Assembly: GCA_023417775.1 (NCBI GenBank)
Contig: JAEZEJ010000076.1
Span: forward strand, 1 to 64,000
Source of the DNA: Actinomycetes bacterium
Lineage (GTDB): Bacteria; Actinomycetota; Actinomycetes; Propionibacteriales; Nocardioidaceae
Length of the DNA: 64,000 nt
Direction of reading: 5' to 3'
Made by a program: the position numbers and the translations under genes. The notes under the pieces are model-generated. The model was given only the letters and a program-made list of their open reading frames with translations, had not been told where the DNA came from and made no database searches. Of this stretch, positions 1-8,998 are shown piece by piece. Positions within the stretch are counted from its first letter, which is position 1. Every line of letters starts with the position of its first letter.

Positions 1-154
1 CCAGCTGCACGATGGCCGGTATGTCGAGATCGAGGCGCTGTGGCTGTCGCGCACCTCGCCCATCTCCCTGGCCGGAGCCCCCGACCACTCGCGGGCCCGT
101 CAGCTGCTGATCGACGGACATCGCGCCCATCTCGCACGCACCGAGCCCGAATGA
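1..154 (+). CDS. C-terminal fragment of an unrecognised protein
   Basis: An open frame enters from the left edge (first full codon at base 2) and ends at TGA 152-154, giving the last 50 residues of a protein. The visible part contains HDGRYVEIEALWLSR and ends HRAHLARTEPE. I do not recognise a family from this tail. It converges on mutM, 32 bases away. The reading frame is supported by strong third-position GC, but the product stays unknown without the missing N-terminus. Confidence 0.55.
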   Translation, partial: QLHDGRYVEIEALWLSRTSPISLAGAPDHSRARQLLIDGHRAHLARTEPE

Positions 155-186
155 GACCCAACGCGGCCGTCAGTCCCTCGCCGAGG

Positions 187-1038
187 TCACCAGCGCCCGT
201 TGCGGGGGCGGGGCTGACAGCGGGGACACCAGTAGCTCGACCGGTTCATGAAGGAGTCGCGGCGCATCGGGGTGCCGCAGCGGTCGCAGGGCTCCCCCTC
301 GCGCCCATAGGCGTGGAGCGATCGATCGAAATATCCTGAGCGACCATTGATGTTGACATATAAGGCATCGAATGACGTGCCGCCCTGATCCAGCGCATCG
401 CCCATGACATCGCGCAGATGTCCCAGCAGCGCGTCGATCTCGCGGGTCCGCAGATGACGGGTATTGCGGGCGTAGTGCACGGGGGTACGCCAGAGCGCCT
501 CGTCGGCATAGATATTGCCCACCCCCGAGACGAGGGTCTGATCCAGCAGTGCTCGCTTGACACCGGTCTCACGGCGCCGGAGCCGGCGGGCGAACTCGGC
601 GGCATCGAAGAGCGGATCGAGTGGGTCGCGGGCGATGTGCTCGATCTCATCGGGGAGCTCCGCACCTCCGGCGCTCACCAGCAGGCCGCCGAAGATCCGC
701 TGGTCGACGAAGCGCAGCTCCCGACCATCGTCGAGGGAGAGCCGGACGCGCAGGTGACGCGGGGCGGGCGCTTCCGGCTCGGAGATCAGCATCTGCCCGC
801 TCATGCCGAGATGGCCGAGTACGGCATCGCCATCGTCGAGCGGCAGCCAGAGGTATTTGCCGCGACGGCGGGCGGCGGTGACACGCTGGCCGCGCAGCCG
901 GGCGATGAAGTCGTGGGGGCCGGGGCCGTGCCGCCGGACCGAGCGGGTGTCCAGCACCTCGACCTCGGTGATGGTGCGACCGACGACATGGTCGTCGAGT
1001 CCACGCCGGACCACTTCGACCTCAGGAAGCTCCGGCAT
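187..1038 (-). CDS. mutM: Formamidopyrimidine-DNA glycosylase (MutM/Fpg)
   Basis: Bifunctional glycosylase/AP lyase that removes 8-oxoguanine and other oxidised purines. The N-terminus is the diagnostic MPELPEVEVVRRGL, where Pro2 is the Schiff-base nucleophile and Glu3 is catalytic. The conserved Lys lies in RRRGKYLWLPL. The C-terminal zinc finger is intact, with CDRC and CPRC separated by 16 residues. At 283 aa it has normal family length. The ATG start lies inside the end of rnc (17-base overlap), so the two genes are co-transcribed, last in the rpmF-rnc-mutM run. Confidence 0.97.
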   Translation of the reverse strand: MPELPEVEVVRRGLDDHVVGRTITEVEVLDTRSVRRHGPGPHDFIARLRGQRVTAARRRGKYLWLPLDDGDAVLGHLGMSGQMLISEPEAPAPRHLRVRLSLDDGRELRFVDQRIFGGLLVSAGGAELPDEIEHIARDPLDPLFDAAEFARRLRRRETGVKRALLDQTLVSGVGNIYADEALWRTPVHYARNTRHLRTREIDALLGHLRDVMGDALDQGGTSFDALYVNINGRSGYFDRSLHAYGREGEPCDRCGTPMRRDSFMNRSSYWCPRCQPRPRNGRW

Positions 1039-1720
1039 CGCTCATCTCGGCGTTGATCGCCCGCCAGGCGATCTCGGCGACCATCTGCTCGGCTTCCTTC
1101 TTCGAGCGACCCTCACCGCCCTCGTAGACACGATCGGTCATCACGACGCTGGCGGTGAAGGTCTTGTCGTGATCGGGGCCGGTGCCGACGAGCTGGTAGG
1201 CGGGCACGCCGAGGCCGTGATCGGCCGCGACCTCCTGCAGGGAGGTCTTCCAGTCCAGTCCGGCGCCGAGGGCCGCGGCATCGGCGATGACCGGCTCGAA
1301 GATCGTGCGGATCACCTCGCCGGCGCGCTCGATGCCGGAGTCGACGAAGATGGCGCCGAGGACGGCCTCCATCGTGTCGGACAGGATCGAGGCCTTGTCG
1401 CGGCCGCCGGTGGTCTCCTCACCGCGACCGAGACGGAGATGCTCGCCCAGGCCGAGGGTCCGCGCCACCTCCGCGAGCGCCTTGGCGCTCACCACGGCGG
1501 CGCGCAGCTTGGCGAGCTGACCCTCCGGCAGATCCGGATGGCGGCGGAAGATCATCTCGGTGACGACGAACCCCAACACCGAGTCGCCGAGGAACTCCAG
1601 GCGCTCGTTGTTGGGGACGTTGCCATTCTCGTACGCGTACGAGCGATGCGTCAGGGCATGCTGGAGGAGCTCGGGGTCGAGATCGGGGACCCCGAGGACC
1701 TCACGCAGCGAATCGGTCAC
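1022..1720 (-). CDS. rnc: Ribonuclease III
   Basis: Double-stranded RNA endonuclease for rRNA and mRNA processing. The RNase III signature NERLEFLGDSV is at residues 38-48 and carries the metal-binding acidic residues. A second acidic motif (DTMEAVLGAIFVDSG) follows, and a dsRNA-binding domain starts near DWKTSLQEV. I chose the GTG at 1720 (protein MTDSLREVLG) because it lies 11 bases after the rpmF stop and gives 232 aa. The frame stays open further upstream, but that part is the rpmF gene read in another frame. Confidence 0.95.
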   Translation of the reverse strand: MTDSLREVLGVPDLDPELLQHALTHRSYAYENGNVPNNERLEFLGDSVLGFVVTEMIFRRHPDLPEGQLAKLRAAVVSAKALAEVARTLGLGEHLRLGRGEETTGGRDKASILSDTMEAVLGAIFVDSGIERAGEVIRTIFEPVIADAAALGAGLDWKTSLQEVAADHGLGVPAYQLVGTGPDHDKTFTASVVMTDRVYEGGEGRSKKEAEQMVAEIAWRAINAEMSDAGAS

Positions 1721-1731
1721 GAGGACCAGGT

Positions 1732-1917
1732 TCAGAGCACCTGACGACGCTCGCCGCGCGCGCCGTACTGGCCGCACTCGGCGCAGGCGCGGTGCGGGAC
1801 CACCTTGGCGTTGCAGGCCGGGTTGGCGCACTCGACCGTCTGCACGATGCTGGCCTTCCAGGCCGAACGGCGGTGACGGGTGTTGCTGCGCGACATCTTC
1901 CGCTTCGGGACAGCCAC
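1732..1917 (-). CDS. rpmF: Ribosomal protein L32
   Basis: A 61-residue large-subunit protein starting MAVPKRKMSRSNTRHRR, the standard L32 N-terminus. It has a zinc ribbon, CANPAC followed by CAEC, of the four-cysteine type. It follows yceD by two bases, the classical yceD-rpmF pairing, and precedes rnc. Confidence 0.97.
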   Translation of the reverse strand: MAVPKRKMSRSNTRHRRSAWKASIVQTVECANPACNAKVVPHRACAECGQYGARGERRQVL

Positions 1918-1919
1918 GA

Positions 1920-2438
1920 TTACTCCTCAGTTTGCTCGGTCAGTCGGGTCAGCGCCGCCCACCGGGGGTCGATCGCGTCACCGTGTGTGTGATCGGGATC
2001 GTCCGCGAGGCGCGCCCCGCACTCGGGGCACAATCCCGGACATTCCGGATCACACAACGGGTTGTGCGGCAGTGCGAGCACCACCGCGTCGGTCACCACG
2101 GGCTCGAGGTCGAGCAGCTCGTCCTCGAGGGCCAGATCATCCTCTCCCGGGTCGTCGTACACGTACAGCTCCTGGAAGTCGACATCGAGATCGGTCTCGA
2201 CATCGTCCAGGCAGCGCACGCATTCGCCGACCGCGCGAGCGGAGGCCGTGCCAGTGGCCAGGACGCCGTCCATCACCGCTTCGAGGCGAACCTCGAGCTC
2301 GACGGGCGACCCCTCGGGGACACCGAACACGTCCAGGCCGAGCCCCGCCGGCGCCTCGATGGTGCGGGTGTACGTCTTCTCGGTGCCGGGGCGACGCCCC
2401 AGCGCCTGGGTGTCGAACACCAAGGGACCCGAAGACAC
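1920..2438 (-). CDS. YceD/DUF177 family protein
   Basis: Member of the YceD (DUF177) family, always found next to rpmF and linked to 23S rRNA accumulation and ribosome assembly in other organisms. The protein (172 aa) shows CVRC in the middle and a cysteine cluster CDPECPGLCPECG near the C-terminus, as in actinobacterial members. The start is GTG at 2438 (VSSGPLVFDTQALG), preceded by GAAGGA with a 6-base spacer. An upstream in-frame extension exists but has no ribosome-binding site. Confidence 0.88.
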   Translation of the reverse strand: MSSGPLVFDTQALGRRPGTEKTYTRTIEAPAGLGLDVFGVPEGSPVELEVRLEAVMDGVLATGTASARAVGECVRCLDDVETDLDVDFQELYVYDDPGEDDLALEDELLDLEPVVTDAVVLALPHNPLCDPECPGLCPECGARLADDPDHTHGDAIDPRWAALTRLTEQTEE

Positions 2439-2574
2439 GAACAATCCTTCATCGAGAGCACAGCAGAACACGGCCTGCGAACAGGCCGACGACTATCGTA
2501 CCGCGCGGCCCCTCGCCGCCACCAATCGGCCAGCATCGCGCGGAACTGTCGGTGCCCACCGCGACGATGACTCC

Positions 2575-3744
2575 ATGACCTCGGCTCGCCCCGACGACGA
2601 TATCGGCATCCTGCACGCCGATCTCGACGCCTTCTACGCCTCGGTCGAGCAGCGCGACGACCCGGTGCTGCGGGGCCGACCGGTGGTGGTGGGCGGCGGG
2701 GTCGTGCTGGCCGCGAGCTATGAGGCCAAGGCCCTCGGCATCCGCACGACGATGCCCGGGCGGCAGGCATTGCGCCTGTGCCCCGGGCTGATCGTGCGTT
2801 CCCCGCGCTTCGCCGCCTACAGCGAGGCGAGCAGGGCGGTCTTCACGATCTTCCACGACATCACGCCGGTCGTCGAAGCCCTCTCCATCGACGAGGCCTT
2901 CCTCGATGTCAGCGGCCTACGCCGCTTGAGCGGCCCGCCGTTGACGATCGCGCAAGCCCTGCGTCGGCGGGTGCTGGACGAGGCCGGCCTGCCGATCTCC
3001 GTCGGCATCGCGCGCACCAAGTACCTGGCCAAGGTCGCCAGCGCCCTGTCGAAGCCCCACGGGCTGCTGGTGGTGCCCGCCGCAGAGGAACGGCGCTTCC
3101 TGCACGCGCTGCCGGTCGAGCGGCTGTGGGGTGTGGGGCAGGTGACGGCCGAGGCGCTGCGCCGTGCCGGCTGGGCCACGGTCGCCGATCTCGCGCACGC
3201 CGATCCGACCGCGGTGGAGGCGGCGGTCGGGCCGGCTGCCGCCCGACATCTTCTCGGTCTCGCCCACGGACGCGATGCCCGGCGAGTCGACCCGCACGTC
3301 AGCCGCAGGTCGATCGGGGCCCAGCAGGCACTCGGCCCGGCGACCCGCTCGCTGGACCGGATCGACGCCGCGCTGCTGGAGCTCGTCGATCGGGTGGCCG
3401 GACGACTGCGCCGGGCGGGGCGCACCGCCCGCACGATCACCCTGCGCTTGCGCTTCGGGGATTTCCGGAGGTCCACCAGCTCCTCGACCGTGCCGGTGCC
3501 CACGCAGGACACCGGTGAGCTCGTCCTCGCGGCCCGCCGACTGCTGCTCACCCGCGGTGCCGATATCGAGCGCGATGGGCTCACCCTCGTGGGCATCGCG
3601 CTGAGCGGGCTCGACGGTCACGGTGCGCAACTGACACTGCCCTTCGACGATCGCGAGACCGGCCGACTCGATGCCGTGGTGGACGCCGTCCACGAGCGCT
3701 TCGGCGGGGCGGCACTCCGCCGCGCGGTTCACGTCCGGGAGTAA
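2575..3744 (+). CDS. dinB: DNA polymerase IV (Y family)
   Basis: Translesion polymerase of 389 aa. The palm motifs are intact: LHADLDAFYASVEQ near the N-terminus and ALSIDEAFLDVS with the catalytic Asp-Glu pair. HhH and little-finger regions follow, and QLTLPF near the C-terminus resembles a beta-clamp binding peptide. The ATG at 2575 places the first palm motif at the usual distance from the N-terminus. The gene sits alone on the plus strand inside a leftward housekeeping block, and its last 16 bases overlap the end of coaD. Confidence 0.95.
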   Translation: MTSARPDDDIGILHADLDAFYASVEQRDDPVLRGRPVVVGGGVVLAASYEAKALGIRTTMPGRQALRLCPGLIVRSPRFAAYSEASRAVFTIFHDITPVVEALSIDEAFLDVSGLRRLSGPPLTIAQALRRRVLDEAGLPISVGIARTKYLAKVASALSKPHGLLVVPAAEERRFLHALPVERLWGVGQVTAEALRRAGWATVADLAHADPTAVEAAVGPAAARHLLGLAHGRDARRVDPHVSRRSIGAQQALGPATRSLDRIDAALLELVDRVAGRLRRAGRTARTITLRLRFGDFRRSTSSSTVPVPTQDTGELVLAARRLLLTRGADIERDGLTLVGIALSGLDGHGAQLTLPFDDRETGRLDAVVDAVHERFGGAALRRAVHVRE

Positions 3745-4208
3745 GCCTCGTCCAGGGCCTTCAGCACATGCGGCGGAACGAGCCCGGCGATATCGCCTCC
3801 GTGCTTGGCGACCTCCTTGACCAGGCTCGAGGAGACGAAGGAGTTCTCGGTGGCGGTGGCCAGGAAGACCGTCTCCACCTCGGTCAGGTGATGGTTCATG
3901 TGCGCCATCGGCAGCTCGTAGTCGAAATCGGTCGACGCTCGCAGGCCCTTGATGATCGCGGAGATCCCCTGGTCGGTGCAGTAGTCCACCAGCAGTCCGC
4001 CGAAGGTGTCGACGACGACATTGTCCAGATCGGCGACGGCCTCGCGCAGCAGCTCGACACGCCGGTCGAGGTCGAAGAGGCCCTTCTTGGACTCGTTGAC
4101 GAGGACCGCGATGACCACCTCGTCGAAGAGCGCGGAGGCGCGGCGGAAGATGTCGAGGTGACCATTGGTCACGGGGTCGAACGAGCCCGGACAGACCACC
4201 TTCGTCAT
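3729..4208 (-). CDS. coaD: Phosphopantetheine adenylyltransferase
   Basis: Fourth step of coenzyme A synthesis: 4'-phosphopantetheine plus ATP gives dephospho-CoA. The protein is 159 aa, the normal size. PGSFDPVTNGHLDIF near the N-terminus contains the nucleotidyl-transferase TxGH motif (TNGH), and ENSFVSSSLVKEV near the C-terminus is the ISSTxVR-like signature. It follows rsmD in the same direction after a 117-base spacer that holds a hairpin repeat. Confidence 0.97.
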   Translation of the reverse strand: MTKVVCPGSFDPVTNGHLDIFRRASALFDEVVIAVLVNESKKGLFDLDRRVELLREAVADLDNVVVDTFGGLLVDYCTDQGISAIIKGLRASTDFDYELPMAHMNHHLTEVETVFLATATENSFVSSSLVKEVAKHGGDIAGLVPPHVLKALDEAYSRT

Positions 4209-4268
4209 GCCGCCACCGCCTCAGGGAAGAACACGATAGGACGACGGCGACATGAGGTGATGCCTACT

Positions 4269-4316
4269 GGGGGTACCTCCCTGGACGGAGCCCTGCGGAG
4301 TCCGTCGGGGAGTCGC
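4269..4316. repeat. Intergenic hairpin repeat, copy 1
   Basis: GGGGGTACCTCCC, then one variable base, then GGACGGAGC occurs here and again at 57833-57855, with only the variable base differing. In this copy the downstream bases make an imperfect stem-loop (CTCCC-TG-GACGGA against TCCGTC-G-GGGAG). It lies between rsmD and coaD, outside any gene. It is probably a dispersed palindromic intergenic repeat; there is no T-run, so I do not call it a terminator. Confidence 0.5.
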
Positions 4317-4325
4317 TCGCTCATG

Positions 4326-4880
4326 TCAGCGACCGTACCAAAGCCGGGTCTCGCCATAGACCTTGTCCCGCACGGCGACCCACCCCTCGGGCCACTGCCA
4401 GGGGGCGTCCCGCGAGGAGCGCTCGACCACCACGAGCGAGTCCTCGGTGCGCCACGTGCCGATTCGGAGGATCGCGATGATCTCGTGCAGCGCCTCGGCC
4501 GCCATGGCATAGGGAGGGTCGAGGAAGACCAGGTCATACGGCTCGGCGGGGGCTGAGGCGACGAAACGCTCGGCGGTCATCCGATGTACGCGCGCCGTCC
4601 GCGCCCCGAGTTCGCGCACATTGCGGCTGACGATGCCCGCCGTCTTGCCGTGCGACTCGACCAGATCGGCCGCGGCCGCGCCGCGAGAGAGCGCTTCGAG
4701 CGCCAGCGCCCCCGAGCCGGCGAACAGGTCCAGCACCCGGACGCCCTCCCATCCGCCCAGCTCCGACGCGATCGAGGAGAACATCGCCTCGCGGACGCGA
4801 TCGGTGGTGGGGCGCGTGTTCTGTCCCTCGGGCGTGGCGAGCCGGCGACCGCCCCATGCTCCGGCGATGATCCGTGTCAC
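4326..4880 (-). CDS. rsmD: 16S rRNA (guanine(966)-N2)-methyltransferase
   Basis: SAM-dependent methylation of G966 in 16S rRNA. The 184-aa protein has RIIAGAWGGRRL at the start, the SAM-binding VLDLFAGSGALALEALSRG and the catalytic DLVFLDPPYAM. The start is GTG at 4880, which overlaps the recG stop as GTGA, a typical coupled start. The order recG-rsmD-coaD is conserved in actinobacteria. Confidence 0.95.
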   Translation of the reverse strand: MTRIIAGAWGGRRLATPEGQNTRPTTDRVREAMFSSIASELGGWEGVRVLDLFAGSGALALEALSRGAAAADLVESHGKTAGIVSRNVRELGARTARVHRMTAERFVASAPAEPYDLVFLDPPYAMAAEALHEIIAILRIGTWRTEDSLVVVERSSRDAPWQWPEGWVAVRDKVYGETRLWYGR

Positions 4881-7018
4881 GTGCGCTCCAGATAGTCGGC
4901 CTGCTGGGTCGCCTCGAGCTCCTCCACCGCGCGGCGCAGCGCGGGCAGCTCGGCGAGCTCCGGATCCTGCGTGACCACGCGGTCGGCGTGGTCGCGCGCC
5001 TCGGCGATGACGTCCTCGTGTTTGACCACCGAGAGCAGTTTGAGGCTCGACCGTCCTCCGGACTGGCGGGCACCGAGCACATCGCCCTCGCGCCGCAGGT
5101 CGATATCGTGCTGCGCGATCTGGAAGCCGTCGGTGGTGGAGGCCACCGCGTCGAGCCGCTCGCGAGCGAGGGTGTCGCCCTGCGCCCCGGTGACGAGCAG
5201 ACACAGTCCCGCGTGCTCGCCGCGACCGATGCGCCCCCGGAGCTGGTGCAGCTGCGAGAGCCCGAAGCGGTCGGCATCGAGGACCACCATGACGGTGGCA
5301 TTCGGCACGTTGACACCGACCTCGATGACCGTCGTGGCGACTAGGACATCGACGGCGCCCGCCGCGAAGGCGGCCATCTGAGTGTCCTTCTCGTCGGTGG
5401 GCATGCGGCCGTGCAGCATCGCGAGCCGCAGTCCGGACAGCGGCCCTTCGGTCAAGGCCTCGAAGACCTCGACCAATGAGGCCGTGCGCGGCTCATCGGC
5501 GGACGGGTCGGACTCCGTATCGCCGTCGCCGATCCGGGTCGTGACGACATAGGCCTGCCGGCCCTTCTCGACCTCCTCGCGGATGCGGGTCCAGGCCCGG
5601 TCGAGCCATGTCGGATGCTCGGCCAGCGCGATGACCGTGGTCTGGATCGGCTGACGACCGCGCGGCAGCTCGCGCAGCGTGGATGTCTCGAGGTCGCCAA
5701 AGACGGTCATCGCCACGGTGCGCGGGATCGGCGTGGCGGTCATGACGAGCACATGGGGCGTCACCGCCGCGCGGTCCACCAGTGCGGCTCGCTGCTCGAC
5801 GCCGAAGCGGTGCTGCTCGTCCACCACCAGCAGCCCCAGCTCGGCGAAGTCGACGCCCTCCTGCACGAGGGCATGCGTGCCGATGACGATGCCGGCCTCG
5901 CCGGACACGATGTCGAGCATCGTCTCCTTGCGTGCCTTGGCACCCATCGAGCCGGTCAGCAGGCGGACTCGGGTGGCCCCCTCGGCGCCGCCGAGCATGC
6001 CTCCCTTGGCCAGATCGCCCAGCTGCTCGGTGATGCTGTGGAAGTGCTGGGTGGCGAGCACCTCGGTGGGCGCCAGCAGCGCGGCCTGGGCTCCGGCATC
6101 GACCACCTGGAGCATGGCGATGAGCGAGAGGACGGTCTTGCCGGAGCCCACCTCGCCCTGCAGCAACCGGTGCATCGGATGCGGACGGGCGAGGTCGTCG
6201 CGGATCTCGGCCCGCACCTCCCGCTGCCCGGCCGTCAACTCGAAGGGCAGCCTCTCGATGAAACGGGCCGCCAGACCGCCGTCCCGCCAGGGTCGCGCGA
6301 CCGCCGTCTCGATATCGAAGGCGCGGCGCCTGCGGGCGAAGATCGTCTGCAGCACGAAGGCCTCGTCGAAGCGCAGTCGCTGCTGCGCCTGCCGCCATTG
6401 GGATGCGCTCTGCGGCTGGTGTATCCCCTGCAATGCCGCAGCGTAGTCGGGCCAGCCCTTGGCGGCGACCAGGTCCGCCGGCAACGGATCGGCCGGCGCA
6501 TCGAGCACCGCGAGCACCGTGTCGATGGTGCGTTCGAGCTCCCACGAGGCGATCGAGGAGGTGGCCGGGTACAGCGGGATGATGCCGCGCTGGAAGCTCG
6601 CGGTGTCGCCGCCGAGCTCGCGCATCACCGGGTGGGTCAGCTGCGGCTGTCCCCGGTACTCCCCCACGACCCCCGCGAAGAGCTGACGGGAGCCCGCCTC
6701 GAGGCGCTTGGCGATCCAGCGCTGGTTGAAGAAGGTCGCGGTGAGGTGGCTGCGCCCGTCCGTGATCCGCACCTGGGTGCGCGTCTTACGGCCCCCGGGG
6801 CCGAAGGGGAAGTTCTTCACGTCGACGACCTCGGCCACGAAGGTGACGTACTGGCCGACCTCGAGGTCGGCGAAGGAGTCGATCTGCTCCAGGTCGACAT
6901 AGCGGCGCGGATAGTGCGTCAGCAGATCGCGGACCGTCTCCATGCCGAAGGTCTTGGCCAGTTTGTCCGCCGAGGCCTTGCCGACGACGGGCCCGAGTCG
7001 GGCGTCGAGATCGACCAT
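4877..7018 (-). CDS. recG: ATP-dependent DNA helicase RecG
   Basis: Superfamily 2 helicase that remodels stalled replication forks and branched DNA. Of the 713 residues, the first ~160 form the wedge/OB-fold region. Walker A is in LLQGEVGSGKTVLSLIAML, the DExH-type box is VVDEQHRFGVEQR, and motif VI is in QLRGRIGRGEHAGLCLL. I took the ATG at 7018 because it overlaps the upstream stop codon (TGATG); a GTG directly before it is also possible. Translation looks coupled on both sides. Confidence 0.96.
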   Translation of the reverse strand: MVDLDARLGPVVGKASADKLAKTFGMETVRDLLTHYPRRYVDLEQIDSFADLEVGQYVTFVAEVVDVKNFPFGPGGRKTRTQVRITDGRSHLTATFFNQRWIAKRLEAGSRQLFAGVVGEYRGQPQLTHPVMRELGGDTASFQRGIIPLYPATSSIASWELERTIDTVLAVLDAPADPLPADLVAAKGWPDYAAALQGIHQPQSASQWRQAQQRLRFDEAFVLQTIFARRRRAFDIETAVARPWRDGGLAARFIERLPFELTAGQREVRAEIRDDLARPHPMHRLLQGEVGSGKTVLSLIAMLQVVDAGAQAALLAPTEVLATQHFHSITEQLGDLAKGGMLGGAEGATRVRLLTGSMGAKARKETMLDIVSGEAGIVIGTHALVQEGVDFAELGLLVVDEQHRFGVEQRAALVDRAAVTPHVLVMTATPIPRTVAMTVFGDLETSTLRELPRGRQPIQTTVIALAEHPTWLDRAWTRIREEVEKGRQAYVVTTRIGDGDTESDPSADEPRTASLVEVFEALTEGPLSGLRLAMLHGRMPTDEKDTQMAAFAAGAVDVLVATTVIEVGVNVPNATVMVVLDADRFGLSQLHQLRGRIGRGEHAGLCLLVTGAQGDTLARERLDAVASTTDGFQIAQHDIDLRREGDVLGARQSGGRSSLKLLSVVKHEDVIAEARDHADRVVTQDPELAELPALRRAVEELEATQQADYLERT

Positions 7019-8607
7019 CACTCGACCGCGACGAAGAGGGTGTACTTCTCTTGCCCGCCCTCGTGGACGATCACATCGACATGGGGCTGTTCGGCCGCGA
7101 GATGGTCCTCCAGACCGGAGATCAGCTCCTCGGGGCATCCCTCCCCCACGACGAGGGTGACCATGTCGGCGCTCGGCGAGTCGAGCCGGGCGAGCACCTC
7201 GCGGGCGACCGCGAGCTGGTCATCGCCGATCACCGCGAAGTCTCCGCCGACGACACCGAGGATGTCGCCGACGCGGCACGGACCTGCCATCGTGATGCCC
7301 GACTCCGTGGCGATCGTGACCGCACCGTGCTTGGCATGCGCAGCCGCCGCGGACATCGCCACGACATCGTCGTCGAAGTCGCGGGCGGGATCGTGCACGG
7401 CGAGGGCGGCGAGCGCCTGGACCTGCGCATGCGTCGGGAGCACCGCGACCCGGACGCCGGTGTCGCGCAGCTCCTTGGCCGCGGCCTCGAAGGGCCGGAC
7501 GTGTCCGTGGCGATTCGGCAAGACGATGACCTCCTCGGCGTCGAGGATATGCATCGCCTGCGACATCTCCGTGCTCGACAGCGGCCGCCCGGCGGTGAAC
7601 TCGACGGCCACCGCGCCTGCCTCCCTCGTCAGCTCGGCCAGGCCCGCCCCGGTGACCGCGCTGACGACCACCCGTCGCTGCGCCGGATGGACGGCACGAC
7701 CGGTCTGATCGCCGAAGTGCGTCACCTGGATGCGATGGGGCCGACCGGCGACGATCCCCGCCTCGATGGCCGCCCCGGCATCGTCCACGTGGACGTGCAC
7801 ATTCCACAGGTCGTCGCCGCCGACGATCACCAGCGAGTCCCCCAGCGGGGCGAGCGCCTCGCGGAGCGGGCCGATCGCCTCCGCGGCGGCATCGAGCAGG
7901 TACATCACCTCATAGGCGGGACCATCGACCGGCGCGTCCCCGGTGTGCGAGGACGGGGCGGCGACCGGCGAGACCGACGGAGCCGGAGCACGACCCGTGA
8001 CGACCCGCACGGTGGCCTCCAGAACGACCACGAGGGCCCGGCCCCCGGCATCGACGACCCCGGCACGGGCGAGGAGCTCCATCTGGCCGGGAGTGGCGGC
8101 GAGCGCGGTCCGCGCGGCATCGGCGGCGGACTCGAAGACCCGACGCGGAGCGATGCCCTGCTCGGCAGAGGCCCGAGCCCCCTCCGCGGCCGCCCTCGCG
8201 ACCGTGAGGATCGTGCCCTCCTGCGGATCCCCGACCGCCGCATAGGCCGCGCGAGATGCCGATGCGAAGGCCTCGGCGAGGTCCGCCGCCGTGACGACGT
8301 CACCCCGCCACAGCGGCTCGACGCACGCGCGCAGCAGCTCGGCGATGATGACCCCGCTGTTGCCCCGCGCCCCCACCAGCAGCCCCCGCGTGTAGGCCCG
8401 GGCGGCCTCTCCCGCCTCGGTCCCGGCCGGCAGCGTGTCCAGGGCATCGCAGCCGGCTTGAAGGGTCAGATAGACATTGGTGCCGGTATCGCTGTCCGGT
8501 ACGGGGAAGACATTCAACGCGTCGATCTCCGAGCGCGCAGAGGCCATCGCCTGGGCGCACGCATCGGCCCAGTGGCGAAGGCGCGAGGCGTCGAGCGAGA
8601 GCGGCAT
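7018..8607 (-). CDS. DAK2/DhaL-domain protein, fatty acid kinase-like (FakA/YloV family)
   Basis: 529-aa member of the YloV/FakA family. The N-terminal DhaL (DAK2) domain carries the ATP/Mg motif NVFPVPDSDTGTNVYLT around residues 31-47, with a glycine-rich GARGNSGVI following. The rest matches the linker and C-terminal domain of FakA-like proteins. FakA with a DegV-type FakB phosphorylates fatty acids; no fakB is visible here, so the substrate is inferred. It is first in the leftward run and divergent from rpmB. Confidence 0.85.
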   Translation of the reverse strand: MPLSLDASRLRHWADACAQAMASARSEIDALNVFPVPDSDTGTNVYLTLQAGCDALDTLPAGTEAGEAARAYTRGLLVGARGNSGVIIAELLRACVEPLWRGDVVTAADLAEAFASASRAAYAAVGDPQEGTILTVARAAAEGARASAEQGIAPRRVFESAADAARTALAATPGQMELLARAGVVDAGGRALVVVLEATVRVVTGRAPAPSVSPVAAPSSHTGDAPVDGPAYEVMYLLDAAAEAIGPLREALAPLGDSLVIVGGDDLWNVHVHVDDAGAAIEAGIVAGRPHRIQVTHFGDQTGRAVHPAQRRVVVSAVTGAGLAELTREAGAVAVEFTAGRPLSSTEMSQAMHILDAEEVIVLPNRHGHVRPFEAAAKELRDTGVRVAVLPTHAQVQALAALAVHDPARDFDDDVVAMSAAAAHAKHGAVTIATESGITMAGPCRVGDILGVVGGDFAVIGDDQLAVAREVLARLDSPSADMVTLVVGEGCPEELISGLEDHLAAEQPHVDVIVHEGGQEKYTLFVAVE

Positions 8608-8652
8608 GCACCGAGGTTAGCGGGCGATTCGCGTCCGGTGTGCACCGTCGGC

Positions 8653-8658
8653 TATCCT
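8653..8658 (+). promoter_or_regulatory. Candidate -10 element for rpmB
   Basis: TATCCT fits the actinobacterial TANNNT pattern and lies 79 bases before the rpmB start in the fakA-rpmB divergent spacer. No convincing -35 box is seen, so this is a weak call. Confidence 0.3.
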
Positions 8659-8737
8659 AGAGAGGTTGTCTGCCGGCCTCGTGTCGCGCAGACTCCGACT
8701 TTCGACAATCATCAACGAGATTTCAGGAGTGGTCGCT

Positions 8738-8923
8738 GTGGCAGCGGTCTGTGATGTGTGCGGTAAGGGCCCCGGGTTCGGCCACAACGTCTCGCACTCG
8801 CACCGGCGCACGAAGCGTCGTTTCGACCCCAACATCCAGCGCGTGCGCGCCGTCGTCGACGGAACGCCCACGCGTCTGAACGCCTGCACCGGCTGCATCA
8901 AGGCGGGCAAGGTCACCCGCTGA
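8738..8923 (+). CDS. rpmB: Ribosomal protein L28 (zinc-binding form)
   Basis: 61-residue large-subunit protein reading MAAVCDVCGKGPGFGHNVSH. Two CxxC pairs (CDVC and CTGC) show the zinc-ribbon form rather than the cysteine-free paralogue. It starts at GTG 8738 with AGGAG 8 bases upstream. The in-frame extension further upstream is not part of L28. A strong terminator follows. Confidence 0.97.
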   Translation: MAAVCDVCGKGPGFGHNVSHSHRRTKRRFDPNIQRVRAVVDGTPTRLNACTGCIKAGKVTR

Positions 8924-8949
8924 CCTCCTCCTGTCTCCGGTGAGACGAG

Positions 8950-8985
8950 AACGGCGAACGCACCTCGCGTTCGCCGTTTCTGTTC
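8950..8985 (+). terminator. Rho-independent terminator after rpmB
   Basis: Perfect 11-bp stem (AACGGCGAACG against CGTTCGCCGTT) with a 7-base loop, followed by a T-rich tail (TCTGTT). It begins 27 bases after the rpmB stop. Confidence 0.85.
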
Positions 8986-8991
8986 TAGGGT
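8986..8991 (+). promoter_or_regulatory. Candidate -10 for a leaderless amidase transcript
   Basis: TAGGGT ends 7 bases before the amidase ATG and there is no Shine-Dalgarno sequence, the usual arrangement for leaderless actinobacterial mRNAs. The -35 would fall in the rpmB terminator and is not recognisable. Confidence 0.35.
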
Positions 8992-8998
8992 CGGGCTT

